Translations under genes and position numbers: made by a program | The notes under the pieces: model-generated | What the model was told of the DNA's origin: nothing | The model's database searches: none | What the model saw: only the letters and a program-made list of their open reading frames with translations | In this document: in pieces, positions 46,226 through 58,520 of the stretch | Numbering within the stretch: the stretch's first letter is position 1 | Layout: each line of letters begins with the position of its first letter | NCBI RefSeq assembly: GCF_030272615.1 | Contig: NC_081414.1 | Span: forward strand, 767,944,153 to 768,008,152 | DNA from: Cryptomeria japonica | Lineage: Eukaryota > Streptophyta > Pinopsida > Cupressales > Cupressaceae | Direction of reading: 5' to 3' | DNA: 64,000 bases

Positions 46226-47760
46226 CTGGCTTATCAACAACTGTGATATCAAATTCCTACATCAACAATAACCAACGAGCTAATCTACCAGTGATTGATG
46301 GATTTTTCATGAGATATCTAATTGCAATATGATCGGTATGCACGAATATGGGATACCCTGTGATATAGTGTTTAAATTTATTAAGTGCATATATGACAGC
46401 TAGCATTTCTTTTTCAGTAATTGTGTAATTCAATTAAGGTCCCTGCAAATTCTTGCTAATATAATATATTGCATTTTCCAATTTGTCAACTCTTTGTCCT
46501 AGCACTGCTCCTATTGCATAATCAGATGCATCTGTATGGATTTGGAATGGTAGAGACCAATTTGGCCCTTTAAGGACTAGTGCTTGAGTCAAAGCATGCT
46601 TAAGCTTTCAAAAAGCTTCATTGCATGCTAGGGTCCATTTAAATTTTGCATCTTTAGTAAGCAATGAATATAAGAGACTTGCAATTTTACTGAAATCTTT
46701 GATAAACCTTCTGTAGTATCGAGCATGACCAAGAAAACTTCTCACATCTTTTTGCTTCACAGGGTCATTAATATGTTGAATGACCTCAATCTTTGTTGGA
46801 TCCACTTGTATGTCTTGTACAGATATATGATGACCAAGGACTATTCCTTCTTCCATCATGATGAAACACTTGTCACTGTTTAAAGACAAATTGTAGTCTT
46901 CACATCACTGCAAAACTTTCTTCAGATTATCCAATGCTTGATCAAATTCAGAACCATAAGTTGTAAATTCATCCATATAAATTTCCATAATATCTTGAGA
47001 AATATCAGAAAAATATTGATCATTGTTCTTTGAAAAGTGGTTGGAGCATTACACAACCCAAAAGGAAGAACAGAATATGCATACGTGCCCCATGGGCAAG
47101 TAAATGTTATCTTCTCTTGATCGTCGGGGGTTATTTATATCTGATTGTAGCCACTAAATCCATCAAGGAATGAAAAATATCTCTTACCAACCAGAGAATC
47201 CAATACCTGATCCACAAATGGCAATGGAAAATGATCTTTTCTTGTTGCTAACTTCAGAGCTCTATAATCAACACATACCCTCCATTTGTCTCATTTTTTA
47301 GGTACTATCACCAAAGGTGATACCCATTGACTATCAGAGATAGGATAGATAAACCCAGCTTTCAACAATTTCTGTAATTCTTCTTTAACTATCTCCTTCA
47401 AGGCAGGATGACTCTTCTTTGAGGTTGTCTGAGTGGGAAACACTCATCCTTTATGTAAATATGATGGGTACAAACTGTTGGATCATTCCCTTTCATATCC
47501 TTGTAATCCCATGCAAAAGCATTTTTATGAAGTTTCAGCAAGTCCATAAGGCCCTCCTTTTGAGTATCTGATAGATCTCTATTGATATTCAAATATTTAT
47601 TCAATTCCACATCTATCTTAATAGTAAGATCAATCTAGTTTATATCAGAAAAATGAGAAAAAGATAATTTCTGTGGCAATAGAGTTTGCAAGATATTAGT
47701 GGCTGCAGGAAAGTCCAAACCTGCAATATTCGGAACCAATTCCTGCAATTTTTTCTCTTC
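46226..47760 (-). pseudogene. pol: Athila-like RT-RNase H, left arm
   Basis: Starts near the linker before MELNKYLNINRDLSDTQKEG (47610). DYKDMKGNDPTVCTHHIYIK, the RT core and the IYMD box region (about 46970) follow. There is a one-base deletion in a T run about 40 bases before the YMDD box, also present in the right arm. The 46889-46608 frame holds LNSDKCFIMMEEGIVLGHHI and DVRSFLGHARYYRRFIKDFS. RNase H carries IHTDASDYAIGAVLGQR. Several stops. Confidence 0.9.
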
Positions 47761-48530
47761 TATAAATTCATTTATCAGTATTTTATAAATAATTGATTCA
47801 TCATCATATAACTACATGAGTGGTCCTCGATTAATCATCATAAGGTGATTAATAGAGTTAATTTCTTCAGATTCTTCTCCCAAGATAGGTCAAACAGCTT
47901 GTTGTTGCTCAAGATGAGGTTGTGCTGGAGAATACAAGGCTAATGTTTTTGTAGAACTCCCATCTGAAATAGTCATGTCCCCCAATCTACACCCAATATA
48001 TGCATCAGCTGTGTCAAGACAAGGTCTACCCAATATGACCGAATATCCTCCCAATGTTGTTTTTGGAGATAACGTCATAAAGTCTGCAAGATATTCCTAG
48101 GAATCCAGATTAACTACTACATCCTCTATGATACCGTCAGGTCTCACTATAGAACCATCAGCAAGTTGGAGAACTGTGGGTGTGGCCCTTAAATTATTGA
48201 TCTCTAGATGTTTCATTAATTTCCTTGTCATTACATTAATGGCTGCCCCTAGATCAATCAAAACATTTTTTATTTGACTGCCATTAATGACTATACTCAC
48301 AACAGGACTACCTGGATCAGAATACATTAGAATAGCAATTTTACCTAACATAATATCAGCCAATTGACTCATAACATGCACTGTTTGTGGGTCCTTTTTC
48401 TTCTTGCCAGTTTTCTTTAGGCATGCTTCTCTCAATGCCTTACCATATATGGGAACATCCTTTATTGCTTGCAACAATGGAATTTTAACACAAATATGCT
48501 TCAATTGATCAATAATATCAAAGCTTTGTT
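47761..48530 (-). pseudogene. Athila-like protease region
   Basis: The minus frame at 48504-48097 contains KKKKDPQTVHVMSQLADI and the protease site VLIDLGAAINVM (DLGA, typical for Athila/Tat). It is followed at 48078-47890 by GGYSVILGRPCLDTADAYIG. This part occurs only once in the insertion, since it lies in the spacer between the inverted arms. Its 3' edge (about 47803) is where homology with the inverted arm begins. Confidence 0.85.
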
Positions 48531-50329
48531 TTTGTTCAATGGGAACCTTTTTTTTCTTGCAGCCTATGGGGAAATGGTGGCAATATTTGATTCTGGGGTA
48601 CTGTATCTCTTGGATTAGAGATTTCTTGCTCTTCCTGTACCTCAGTGATAACTAAATGAGAGGGATTAGGTAAAGTTGTTCCAGATCAGAGGTGAATGCC
48701 ATCTAGTGATAAAGAATAGGCTGGGTATTGATTAACATCAGCCGAATAAGCTTGTTGTTGTTGTTGAGATTTGATATTTGGATTTGGTAACAGTTGAGTA
48801 GGCAACTGTGGTTTTTTAGGCGGTGCAGTCGTAGCTGCAGGAGGAGGCATTAAAGTAGGAGGTTGTGGTTGTTGAATAGGAGGCTGATATCTAGAAGATT
48901 GGGTTGGCCAGGATTGGTTTCCCCTCCATTGAGAGGTAGGTTGCCAATTTCCTTGAAACTGGTATCCTTGACTCTGAGGTGGATACTAGTTCCCTTGTGG
49001 CTACTGCCACTATGGTATTTGATTAGCAAATTGCTTCCCTTGGCCTTGTGAACCATACCAATGTGGATAGTTACCAAAATTTTAAGAATGTTGTGGTTGC
49101 CATTGGTTATTTGGTGCATAAGAATTACCACTATAATCAGAAAAAGAAAGTGGATCAGGTGCAATACCTTGTCTTTGAAAATTTTCTCTTCTTTGAGCAA
49201 CATAGAAGACTTGCTCGTCCTCACCTTGAGCTGGTTTGAAGTCAAGTACTTCCATGTTTGCAACCATCTTACATTTGCAATCTTTTTTCCATTGTTTACA
49301 ATGAGGATAGAATTTTGCAAGGAATGCATTAGCTTCCTCATGCTTCTTCTTAGCTGTCAGTGTATCCAACTAGGTAGCCATATTGTTTATAGTGTCCTCC
49401 TTGAAATCCTTTAACAGATGACTAAGTTCCAATCTAGAAACTCCAGTTCCAGATGCTGATAATGGTGCCCCTGGCTTAAATCTCTTATTCTTCTTAGAAG
49501 TAGATCTAAAATATTTCTTGCAAATTTGTCCTATTTCAGCCCAAGTGGATTGTGTAATGTCACCTCCTCCCATAATATCTAAGGAATCAGTGCATTCATC
49601 ACTGATACCCCTCAAAAATATCAATTTGAGGGAATCTTCATTTAGAGTGCTATGCTTGGACTTTTTGACACTAAACAGAAACTTTTCCGAATAATCTTCA
49701 AGACTCTCATCTTCAGTTTGTGTCATTCTAAAGATATCATCTCCATGACGATCAGTACCTCTACAATAATCTTTGTCTTTTGCAAGAAACAACTATTTCA
49801 TCTCATCCCATGTGTTGATTGTGCTACTACCCAAGCTCATAAACCATCTCCAAGATGACTCCTTCAAAGTGGCAGGAAAAATTTTGAGTCTATGGGCATC
49901 TGTAGTATAGTCAAAACTCCTACAGAGAACATCAAACTCAAACAGAAATGTATCTGGATCCTCTGTCACCAACCCATAGAATTTAGGGAGTGAAGTTGTT
50001 GGAATGTTCTTGAGGTTAGCATTATCATGCTGATCAGAGATGGGAAACTCAAATGGTGGACCTCGTAGTGGTGGTGGTGGATTATTCCCACCAGGAGGAG
50101 GGTTCCCTTGCATTGGACTTGTGGGGGTTGTTACTATAGGCAATTCTTCTTCTTGTGGACCAAAAAGGAACTGAAAACTACCTTCCGGAAATTCAGATTT
50201 AGGGTGATTCAAATTTTGTGGGGCTTGGTAAAGTTTAGCAAAAGGATTTATATATGGGAAATTTTCTTCTGCATGATTAGGGTGAGTGGGCAAAAGTCTA
50301 CCTCTGGGGTCTCTTCTTTTGCTATGCAT
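48531..50329 (-). pseudogene. gag: Athila-like gag
   Basis: Met at 50329 (MHSKRRDPRGRLLPTHPNHA). Three minus-strand frames (50329-49793, 49792-49370, 49369-49082) are in the same phase, separated only by single TAGs at 49795-49793 and 49372-49370, both of which fit CAG. The core includes LPKFYGLVTEDPDTFLFEFD, RLKIFPATLKESSWRWFMSL and SEKFLFSVKKSKHSTLNEDS, the Athila-type Gag pattern. A Gln/Pro/Gly-rich C-terminal region (about 49100-48550) follows with frameshifts. This is the only gag in the insertion. Confidence 0.9.
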
Positions 50330-50536
50330 GCAGATTCATGAAATTTTCAAACAATTCTTTATAAAATATTGATAAATGAATTTATAGAAGAGAAAAAATT
50401 GCAAGAATTGATTTCGAATATTGCAGGTTTGGACTTTCCTACAGCCACTGATATCTTGCATACTCTGTTGCCGCAGGAATTATCTTTTTCTCATTTTTCT
50501 AATATAAACTAGATTGATCTTACTATTAAGATAGAT
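50330..50536. other. Inversion junction and start of right arm
   Basis: The region upstream of gag (50330-50350) meets, at about 50351, sequence that is the inverted copy of 47803 and lower. No PBS or LTR is present here, so the 5' end of the minus element is missing. The arm carries the protease-RT linker with TCCTACAGCCACTG and TTGCCGCAGGAATT motifs. Confidence 0.8.
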
Positions 50537-50920
50537 GTGGAATTGAATAAATATTTGAATATCAATAGAGATCTATCAAATACTCAAAAGGAGGGCCTTG
50601 TGGACTTGCTGAAACTTCATAAAAATGATTTTGCATGGGATTACAAGGATATGAAAGGGATTGATCCATCAGTTTGTACTCATCGTATTTACATAAAGGA
50701 TGAGCATTGTCCACTCAGACAACCTCAAAGAAGAGTCAATCCTACCTTCAAGGAGATAGTTAAAGAAGAATTACAGAAATTGTTGAAAGCTGGGTTTACC
50801 TATCCTATCGCTAATAGTCAATGGGTATCACCTCTAGTGATAGTACCTAAAAAAAGAGGCAAATGGAGGGTATGTGTTGATTATAGAGCTCTGAATTTAG
50901 CAACAAGAAAAGATCATTTG
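50537..50920 (+). pseudogene. pol: Athila-like RT, N-terminal part, right arm
   Basis: MELNKYLNINRDLSNTQKEG, DYKDMKGIDPSVCTHRIYIK, FTYPIANSQWVSPLVIVPKK and WRVCVDYRALNLATRKDH. It remains open further than the left arm. It stops where a foreign LTR fragment begins after GATCATTTG. Confidence 0.92.
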
Positions 50921-52434
50921 GCATTTGGCATTATAACAGACAAGGAGAGATTGTTGGCATTTCAATAAGGATATTGAGAAGGTTGTTGATGATTATGGAT
51001 ATAACTGATTAAGGATGTTTACTGTCTTAATATTATTATTTTGTCATTGATGTCAAGAAATTGATTTTCTAATTCAGTATGATTTGATGAGTATAAAGAT
51101 GTCGGTAAGAGACACAAAAAGAATATGATGAATAAGGGGAGGAATAAGTTATTCAATGGGCAACTATTACTGAGTTAGACAATGATGAGATCATGATGTT
51201 TAGATTGTTTAGATTGTTTTGACATCATACATATGTTATTGACTGTAAGGTTAATACTACATTATCTTACCAAGCAAGGAACCTAGTCGGTAAACCCTAA
51301 GGAACCTAGTCGATAAACCCTAAGGTTATCACTATCGGTTAATGAAGGCGGTATGTCTACCGAGTGAAGTTTAGTATTTATCGAGTTGCAACCGAGTAAT
51401 AACAGAATGCATTGAATGAATAAAAGCATTATTTAATGAAGGAAGCTAATGAGCTGGCTATGATTGAATGATTGGTATGTCGTGAATGAAGTTTGTTAAA
51501 GAATCTATGGCAAAGGAAAATCAGCAGAAAGATCTACAGCTCAGATTGAACTGCAATACCCTAGCACAAGTTCCAAGAAATGTATGCAAGTTCCAAGGCG
51601 GGGTAAAACGTTTTCAGATCGAAGGATACATTGAACCTGGTCAAAGTTTGAAGATCTGATGGCTATGATTGATCATGAGAAATGTGATCAAGGAGATTAA
51701 GCGGTTGGCAAATTGTTTATAAATAAGGAACTGATTGATAAACAATGTATGCGGGCAAGTGTATGCACAGGGATGCTACATAGTGATTACCAAACATAGA
51801 AGCTTGAAGTCCTATTTGAATAACAAAGTATAGAGCCTAGCAGATGGACAAGATTAGTTCTATGTATATATTGTATTGAGCAAACAAGAATCTGCTTTAG
51901 CATTTTAGATGTGAAGTTGCAGATAGATTTTTATTACCATTATTTTATAAAGTGACAGAAAATCTCTTAACTGAGTGGACTTAACAGTCTTATTTGTAAA
52001 ACCCTCTAGCAAGGTGACATTCTAATTGAGTGTTTGAAATCCTTTAACAAGGTCACTTCTAACAAGGTGAAGATCCTAACAGATCTGAGGGAAATCCCTT
52101 AACCGAGTCACATCTAGTAATGTGTTTGTAATCTTTAACAGGATTTGCTTTTAACCAAGCATACTTTAGAAGAGTATATTTCTTAGTGGGTCCGAAATCC
52201 CACAGTGGTTTTTCCCTATTTGGGTTTCCACGTTAAATTTGGTGTTATGAGTGTTATAATGTTTATATGCTTTTGAGTTTGCATGTTTAGCAGTTTTGGT
52301 TATATTACTGAAATATATGTTACCGAGGTTGAATCTGATGTTTTTATGGAAGATTAAGTTTGTATGATTCACCCCCCCCCCCCTCATCTTATCAGCTTGG
52401 CATCTGTACTTAACATTAAGTATCAGAACTATCA
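50921..52434 (+). mobile_element. Inserted copia-type fragment: PPT side, LTR, PBS side
   Basis: Contains a short internal 3' end with purine tract AAGGAGAGAT (to 50951), an LTR at 50952-52415 (TGTTGGCATTTC to CTTAACA) and a PBS-like AAGTATCAGAAC (52418-52429). The LTR has the TCATTGATGTCAA phrase (about 51045), CCCTTAAC/GGGT units (51956-52165), a GGTTTTTCCC block (52205) and a poly-C tract (52372). It is flanked by a 63-base duplication of the RT sequence (50858-50920 and 52435-52497), not by a 5-base target duplication. Confidence 0.85.
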
Positions 52435-52919
52435 GGCAAATGGAGGGTATGTGTTGATTATAGATCTCTAAACTTAGCAACAAGAAAAGATCATTTTCCA
52501 TTGCTATTTGTGGATCAGGTATTGGATACTCTAGCTAGTAAGAGATATTCTTCATTCCTTGATGGATTTAGTGGCTACAATCAAATACAAATAACCCCCG
52601 AGGATCAAGAGAAGACAACATTTACTTGCCCATGGGGCACGTATGCATATTATGTTCTTCATTTTGGGTTGTGTAATGCTTCAGCCACTTTTCAAAGAGC
52701 AGTGATCATCATTTTTTTGATATTTCTCAAGATATTATGGAAATTTACATGGATGACTTTACAACTTATGGTTCTAAATTTGATCAAGCATTGGATAATC
52801 TGAAGAAAGTTTTGCAGCGATGTGAAGACTACAATTTGTCTTTAAACAGTGACAAGTGTTTCATCATGATGGAAGAAGGAATATTCCTTGGTCATCATAT
52901 ATATGTACAAGGCATATAG
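52435..52919 (+). pseudogene. pol: Athila-like RT catalytic part, right arm
   Basis: Starts with a second copy of the RCVDYR-type segment (52435-52497). It continues FVDQVLDTLASKRYSSFLDG, FSGYNQIQITPEDQEKTTF and WGTYAYYVLHFGLCNASATF. The T-run frameshift follows. In the next frame MEIYMDDFTTYGSKFDQALD carries the YMDD box (about 52740-52760). TAG at 52917 ends it. Confidence 0.92.
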
Positions 52920-53510
52920 GTGGATCCAGCAAAGATTGAGGTCATTCAGCATATTAATGACCCTATGAAGCAAAAAGATGTGAGAAGTTTTCTTGATCAT
53001 GCAGGATACTACAGAAGGTTTATCAAAGATTTCAGTAAAATTGCAAGTCCCTTATATTCACTCCTTACTAAAGATGCAGAATTCAAATGCACCCCAGCAT
53101 GCAATGAAGCTTTTTTAAAGCTTAAGCATGTTTTGACTCAAGCACCAGTCCTTAAAGGGCCAGATTGGTCTCTACCATTCCAAATCCATACAGATGCATC
53201 TGATTATGCAATAGGAGCAGTGCTAGGACAAAGAGTTGACAAATTGGAAAATGCAATATATTATATTAGCAAGAATTTGCAAGGACCTTAATTGAATTAC
53301 ACAGTTACTAAAAAAGAAATGCTAGCTGTCATATATGCACTTAATAAATTTAGACACTATATCACATGGTATCCCATATTTGTGCATACAGATCATACTG
53401 CAATTAGATATCTCATGAATAAGCCATCAATCACCGGTAGATTAGCTCGCTGGTTATTGTTGATGTAGGAATTTGATATCATAGTTGTTGATAAACCAGG
53501 GAAGTCTAAT
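52920..53510 (+). pseudogene. pol: Athila-like RNase H, right arm
   Basis: DPAKIEVIQHINDPMKQKDV and YYRRFIKDFSKIASPLYSLL lead to the RNase H active-site segment IHTDASDYAIGAVLGQR. TAA at 53289 falls where Gln is expected. The remainder (KKEMLAVIYALNKFRHYITW, VHTDHTAIRYLMNKPSITG) is in frame with another TAG near 53467. Confidence 0.92.
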
Positions 53511-54890
53511 GTGGTTGAAGAATATATTTCATGTCTTCAATTGCAGGAAGATTCTACAATAATAGATGACACTTTTCCAGATGAACATTTGTTTCTCCTT
53601 CAGGCTCACACTCCTTGGTATGCTGATATTTCCAACTATTTAGCTACAGCTAAGATGCCAATTTATTTCTCTCCTAAGGAAAGAAGGTTGCTAGTTGAAA
53701 AAAGTTTTAACTTTTCATGGATTGCTGATTGTCTATTTTATACTGGACCTGACCAAGTCATGCGAAGATGTGTTAGAGAAGATGAAACATATGACATCCT
53801 ACATGCATGTCATGATGAGCCATGTGGAGGTCATTTGGCTACCAAAAGAACAACACTGAAAATACTCAATACAAGATACTATTGGCCCACATTACACAAG
53901 GATGCAACTTAGTACACAAGGAAATGTGACAGATGTCAGCGAATGGGCAAACCTACAAAATCTGATGAGATGCCACTATATCCCCAAATATCAATTGCAC
54001 CATTTGACAAATGGGGATTAGATTTTGTTGGCCCAATTGATCCACCTTCTAATGGCAAATCTTATATCTTGGTATGTACAAACTATGTAACAAAATGGGT
54101 AGAAGCTTGAGCCATGACACATGCAAGAGATAATAAGGTGGTTGAGTTTCTCTATGAAGAGATATTTACAAGATATGGAGTACCAAGGGAAATTGTCTCA
54201 GACCAGGGACCTCAATTTACTTCAATATTGATAAAGGCTTTGGTCAATGAATACAATATAAGACACAAGAAATCTACTCCATATCATCCACAGTCTAATG
54301 GACAAGTAGAAGTTACAAATAGAGAACTTGAGGCTATTCTTACAAAAACAGTGTCTATTCACAAGAAAGATTGGTCTCACCGGCTTTCAAAAGCAATTTG
54401 GGCATATAGAACAACTTGAAAAACACCAATTGGTTTCACACCTTTTGAGATGGTTTGTGGCAAAACAACAATGATGCCTATTGAATTTGAGCATAAAACT
54501 TTGAGGACATATTTGCAAATAAATATGACAGTGTCTGAAGCACAGAAAGAACACATTCAACAATTAAATGCTCTAGATGAATGGAGAAAGATAGTTGTTC
54601 AATAGACAGAATTGATTCAAAATCAAAGAGCAAAATGGCATGATAAATATATCAGGGAAAAGAAATTCAAAGTTGGTGACTGGGCACTACTGTATGATTC
54701 CAGATATAAAGATGCTATGGGAAAGCTTCAAACTAGGTGGTTAGGTCCTTATGAGATAGAAGAAGTTTTCCAAAATGGAGCAATCCGTTTATCCACAATT
54801 GATCCTGTTCGATTTAAACTCTTAGTAAATAGACATTGACTACGACTATATCATAAGCCAGCTACTAGAGAAGAGTTCTTGTAGTAGTTT
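53511..54890 (+). pseudogene. pol: Athila-like integrase, right arm
   Basis: Zinc finger HACHDEPCGGHLATKRTT...[11 protein letters not shown]. Core catalytic triad all present: Asp in [10 protein letters not shown] (about 54018), Asp in IVSDQGPQFTS (about 54202), Glu in GQVEVTNREL (about 54310). Stops at 53911 (TAG), about 54108 (TGA) and 54418 (TGA). At these sites the left arm has CAG, CGA and TGG. The C-terminal 54612-54839 frame has KKFKVGDWALLYDSRYKD and KLQTRWLGPYEIEEVF, a GPY/F-type domain. No chromodomain, as expected outside chromoviruses. Confidence 0.93.
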
Positions 54891-55503
54891 ATTTCACAAA
54901 GGGACATAAAGGTTCCTACAGCAACTGAAAAAGTTCCTGCGGCAACTGACATTGACTCTGCAGCAACTCATGAGCTTCCTATTGCAATTGAGCAAGGTAA
55001 TAAAGGTAATGTTCCTGCAGCCTCTACAATGAACATATTTGTTGTTTCTTAATAAAATATTTCCATTTTATATGGGAACATTCTTCTCCGTACATAAAAT
55101 CCCATCCTCGACATTCCATCTCACGTTCTTACCTGACATTTCATTTCATTTTGCCTTCATTGTCGTGCAAATGTAGGTACGTGTATAGTGTATTTTATTT
55201 TAATTATGCATTTATTAGTTCATTATGATTATATCTTGTTTAAGTCCGCTCCACTAACCGAAATCTTGTCAGCTTGTGTGGACACATGCTAGGTTAAGTT
55301 GGGGGGGTACTTTATGGTTCGTTTCAGTCCTTTTTGGTACCCCGAAATGATTTTCTCCCCATCATTACTTATTATATTATTATTTCACGCAAGTGAATAA
55401 TAAAGTTTGCCGCTAGAATTAAGATATTTAAGGAAATTTTATTTTTAGCAAGACTGTCAAATATTTTGGTTCAGCTATAGAGAGAAAAAAATGAGAGTAA
55501 AAG
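54891..55503 (+). other. Pol tail with VPAAT-like repeats and spacer
   Basis: About 54900-55050 is a low-complexity pol C-terminus, where short units read as KVPTATEKVPAATD, encoded by TTCCTGCNGCNACTG motifs. Then comes non-coding spacer to the ORF3 start, including GTTGGGGGGG near 55297. Confidence 0.65.
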
Positions 55504-57723
55504 ATGGGTGGTGATCTAATTCACCATGAGCCAATGGTCCATGAAGGTTTGCTGCAGGATGGTCTTTGTGAGCATTATTTCCGAAACTACAGCTGGTTGG
55601 ATTACTTCTTGAAAATCAAGAATTACAACGAAGAAATTATTGCAGAATTTATGCATTCCCTTAATGAAGTAGAAACTATAGTTAAAGGTTTGAGGGTAAT
55701 TGCTACGGAGCAGTGAATAGAAAAAGTAACGGGGTTGCTGCAGGAAGGAGAACTCTTTCCGGAATCAAAAGACGCAAGGAGTGCCAGGGCAGAGTTCACA
55801 ATTCCCACTGACGAACCCATAATGATGGATAGACAAGGAACCAGAAGGGTTTCTCTACCAACACATTGGCCTCAAGTAGCTTTGTATGTTATGAAATACA
55901 TTACATGTGAAAGCCGGTATTCAAATATGCATTCACCTCATTTTAAGTTACTTAGTCATCTGCAGCATGGCCGACAAGTTAATGTTCCCAATTTCTTATA
56001 CCATCTCATTTCTACAAGTGCTAAGGAGATGCGAAAAAATGGAAATCGCTATGTTAGCCATCATGGATTGGTTAAGCTACTTGTACAGTAGTCCCTGAGA
56101 GATGTTTCACAAATGGAATGGGGTGTATTTGAGGATATACAGCAATTTAGGATTGATGATGCCCCTGTTGTAGATAACCTGCCGGTTGAAGAAGAGAATG
56201 TTACAAATAATCCACCTGTTGAAGATAAGGGTTTGCTTGTTGCTGAAGGAGCCGCAGTTATTATGGAAGAAATATTGAAGTGGAATCAATTGAAGAACAA
56301 CCCTCTACTTCTCTTCAAAGAGATTCGCCAGTTTTGCGAAGGAAAGGAAAAGAGTTAGAAAGGAGTGAAACAAATGAAGAATTTATTACCCAACCGCAGG
56401 TAACTCAGATTCCTCTTGCATCCAAGAGGAGTAGGACAAAAAATTAAAACTCTTGCAGCCATTCCAAAAGTGTATGTAAGAAGAACACGAAGGAGGACAC
56501 AAAAGACTCATCATGTGTGTAATCCAACAGAGGTTATTGCAGTAGAAACTTCGGAAGAAGGAAGCCCTGCGAAGGATGAAATTCAAGAAAATGTTGTTGA
56601 GGATAAACTAGCAAATCTTGCTTCTGTGGCACTACAATTTGAAGAAACTATTGAAGATGTTCTACAGCAGCCTGAGGAAAATATTGGAGATATGTCAGCT
56701 TAGAATGAGGAGGTTATTGAATAAATCTCGCGATCTAAGGTAGTACCTTTTAGACCTCCTTCATCCCTAAATAGTTTATCTATTGCTTTAACATTTTATA
56801 GACAATGGGAAATAGAGAAGGATAGGTTGCAGGGGATTATTGATAAACATCAAAGAGAGATTAAAAAGAGAGATAACTGAATTGAGGAATTAGAGGCTAA
56901 GGTAGAAATAATTTATGGTATGGTTCCTGAGTTGATGCAATGTAGGGCACCTCCAAGAGTTTATGCAGTACATTTGAAAGAGTTGTATCTGAACTTCAAA
57001 CTAAACCGCATTGTTAGGGACCTTAATCCTTCCTTAGAAACATCTGAAGAATTCTGTTATGCTTATCAAACCTCTACGCCTGCTGTGAAAAATTTGCTAT
57101 GTGAATTATACTTACATAACTATGTTGTACCCTCAGAGAGGGAGTGGAATCCTTTATTGTATATTGGGGATATCCATATCAAAGTTTTAATGTCATGGAT
57201 CCAAAATGAGATTATCATAGGGCCATAAGCCAGGGAGTATGAAAAATTAGAGCTTGACTGTCAATTACCATTAAGAAGGGAATCACAAGCACCAAGGGTT
57301 CTTTATTATGATTGGCAAAAGTTACTGGTAAGAGATGATGTTAGTAAATTAGTGCTTCAAATGAGAGAGGAAGTCTATCAAGCATATGAGCAATTGGTTC
57401 AAACTGATAGGACAGCTGCAATAGAAGGGTTAACGCAGCACTGGAATAATCTACTGGAACATTTAAAATAGGGAGAACCTTACTCACTACAAAAATTTCA
57501 TGCAACCATACAAAGAGCCCCCAAATACATACAATTAGGTAGGGAGAAAGCCAACAACTGGCTACCATTGATCTTTCAACCTTCAATCCTTATGTGGCCA
57601 CTTTTGGCATGTCAACCAACAGAGCAGAACTATGATGCAGTCACAGAAGAAACGGCTAGATGGTCCAGACTGAAAAAAATTAAAGGATTTTATTGGAACT
57701 TGGCTTCAGGGGGGACAAGTTAG
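55504..57723 (+). pseudogene. Athila-like ORF3, right arm
   Basis: Starts MGGDLIHHEPMVHEGLLQDG, then WLDYFLKIKNYNEEIIAEFM (a helix-rich segment recalling the putative plant transposon protein family), a TGA at 55714, and EFTIPTDEPIMMDRQGTRRV. A coiled acidic part has only one DEIQENVVE unit, and MVPELMQCRAPPRVYAVHLK and ELYLHNYVVPSEREWNPLLY follow. Ends near TAG 57721. Several stops and frameshifts differ from those of the left arm, so comparing the arms would recover most of the ORF. Function unknown. Confidence 0.75.
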
Positions 57724-57791
57724 GGCAGTGTTGGTGATTTAAGAGTTACAGCGAGAATCAAAAATTTTCCTTTTGCTACAGGATCAACAAA

Positions 57792-57810
57792 CTCTTAAAG
57801 TTGGGGGGCA
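57792..57810 (+). promoter_or_regulatory. Polypurine tract, right arm
   Basis: CTCTTAAAGTTGGGGGGCA directly precedes LTR start TGATAAGTTG. It mirrors the tract at 41876-41894. Confidence 0.85.
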
Positions 57811-58519
57811 TGATAAGTTGATACTTTGTCATATTTTTATCATCAAAACTCTTAAGTTTTTGCCATCTTTTGGGTTGCATTGTGGTAGTGAAGTATTGTG
57901 AATTGACTATATGTATTCAATGTGTTAAACCTAAACTTATGAAATCATGTTTGAACTTTGTCGGTCTATTCCTGCAGCCATGCCAATTTATTCCTGCAGC
58001 CAAGTGATTTGTTCCTGTTGTTATGCGGATTATTTGGGATAATATCATATGTGAGTTAATGAATGTATTAATTAAGTAAAATACATATGCATGTCCTTGT
58101 ATGTTGTTTTTGTTGTAGTGCAGATAATAAATGATGTCGTGGTGGACATTCTCCTTTTGCACCTAAAGAATGAAGAATCACATATGTGATAACTAGAGAT
58201 CAAACTGAAGACGAGCCGAGCGAGTGCAAGCTACGGCATAACCGGAGAAACCATACATCACTATGGGAGTTTAACTCTAATGGGCATTGAATTCGCAAAA
58301 TATCGCTATGGCATGCAAAGACTGTGGTTCAGTTTAGATCCACATTTCCTGCAGCCAAGCTCTAGTTATCTTCTTCATCTGTCAATCATCCGCCTCTTCT
58401 TCTGGGCGTGATTTGAGTTGTCCATTGTAGTTGATCTTTGCTTTATAATAAGCTCTTCCTTTTTCTTTGAAGTTAGACAGAATAGAAAGGAATAGAGCAG
58501 AGAATTTTGACAAGCATTT
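57811..58519 (+). repeat. Athila-like LTR fragment, plus orientation
   Basis: The first ~709 bases of the LTR, cut after GACAAGCATT. The full LTR in the left arm continues for another ~550 bases. Confidence 0.9.
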
Positions 58520-58520
58520 T

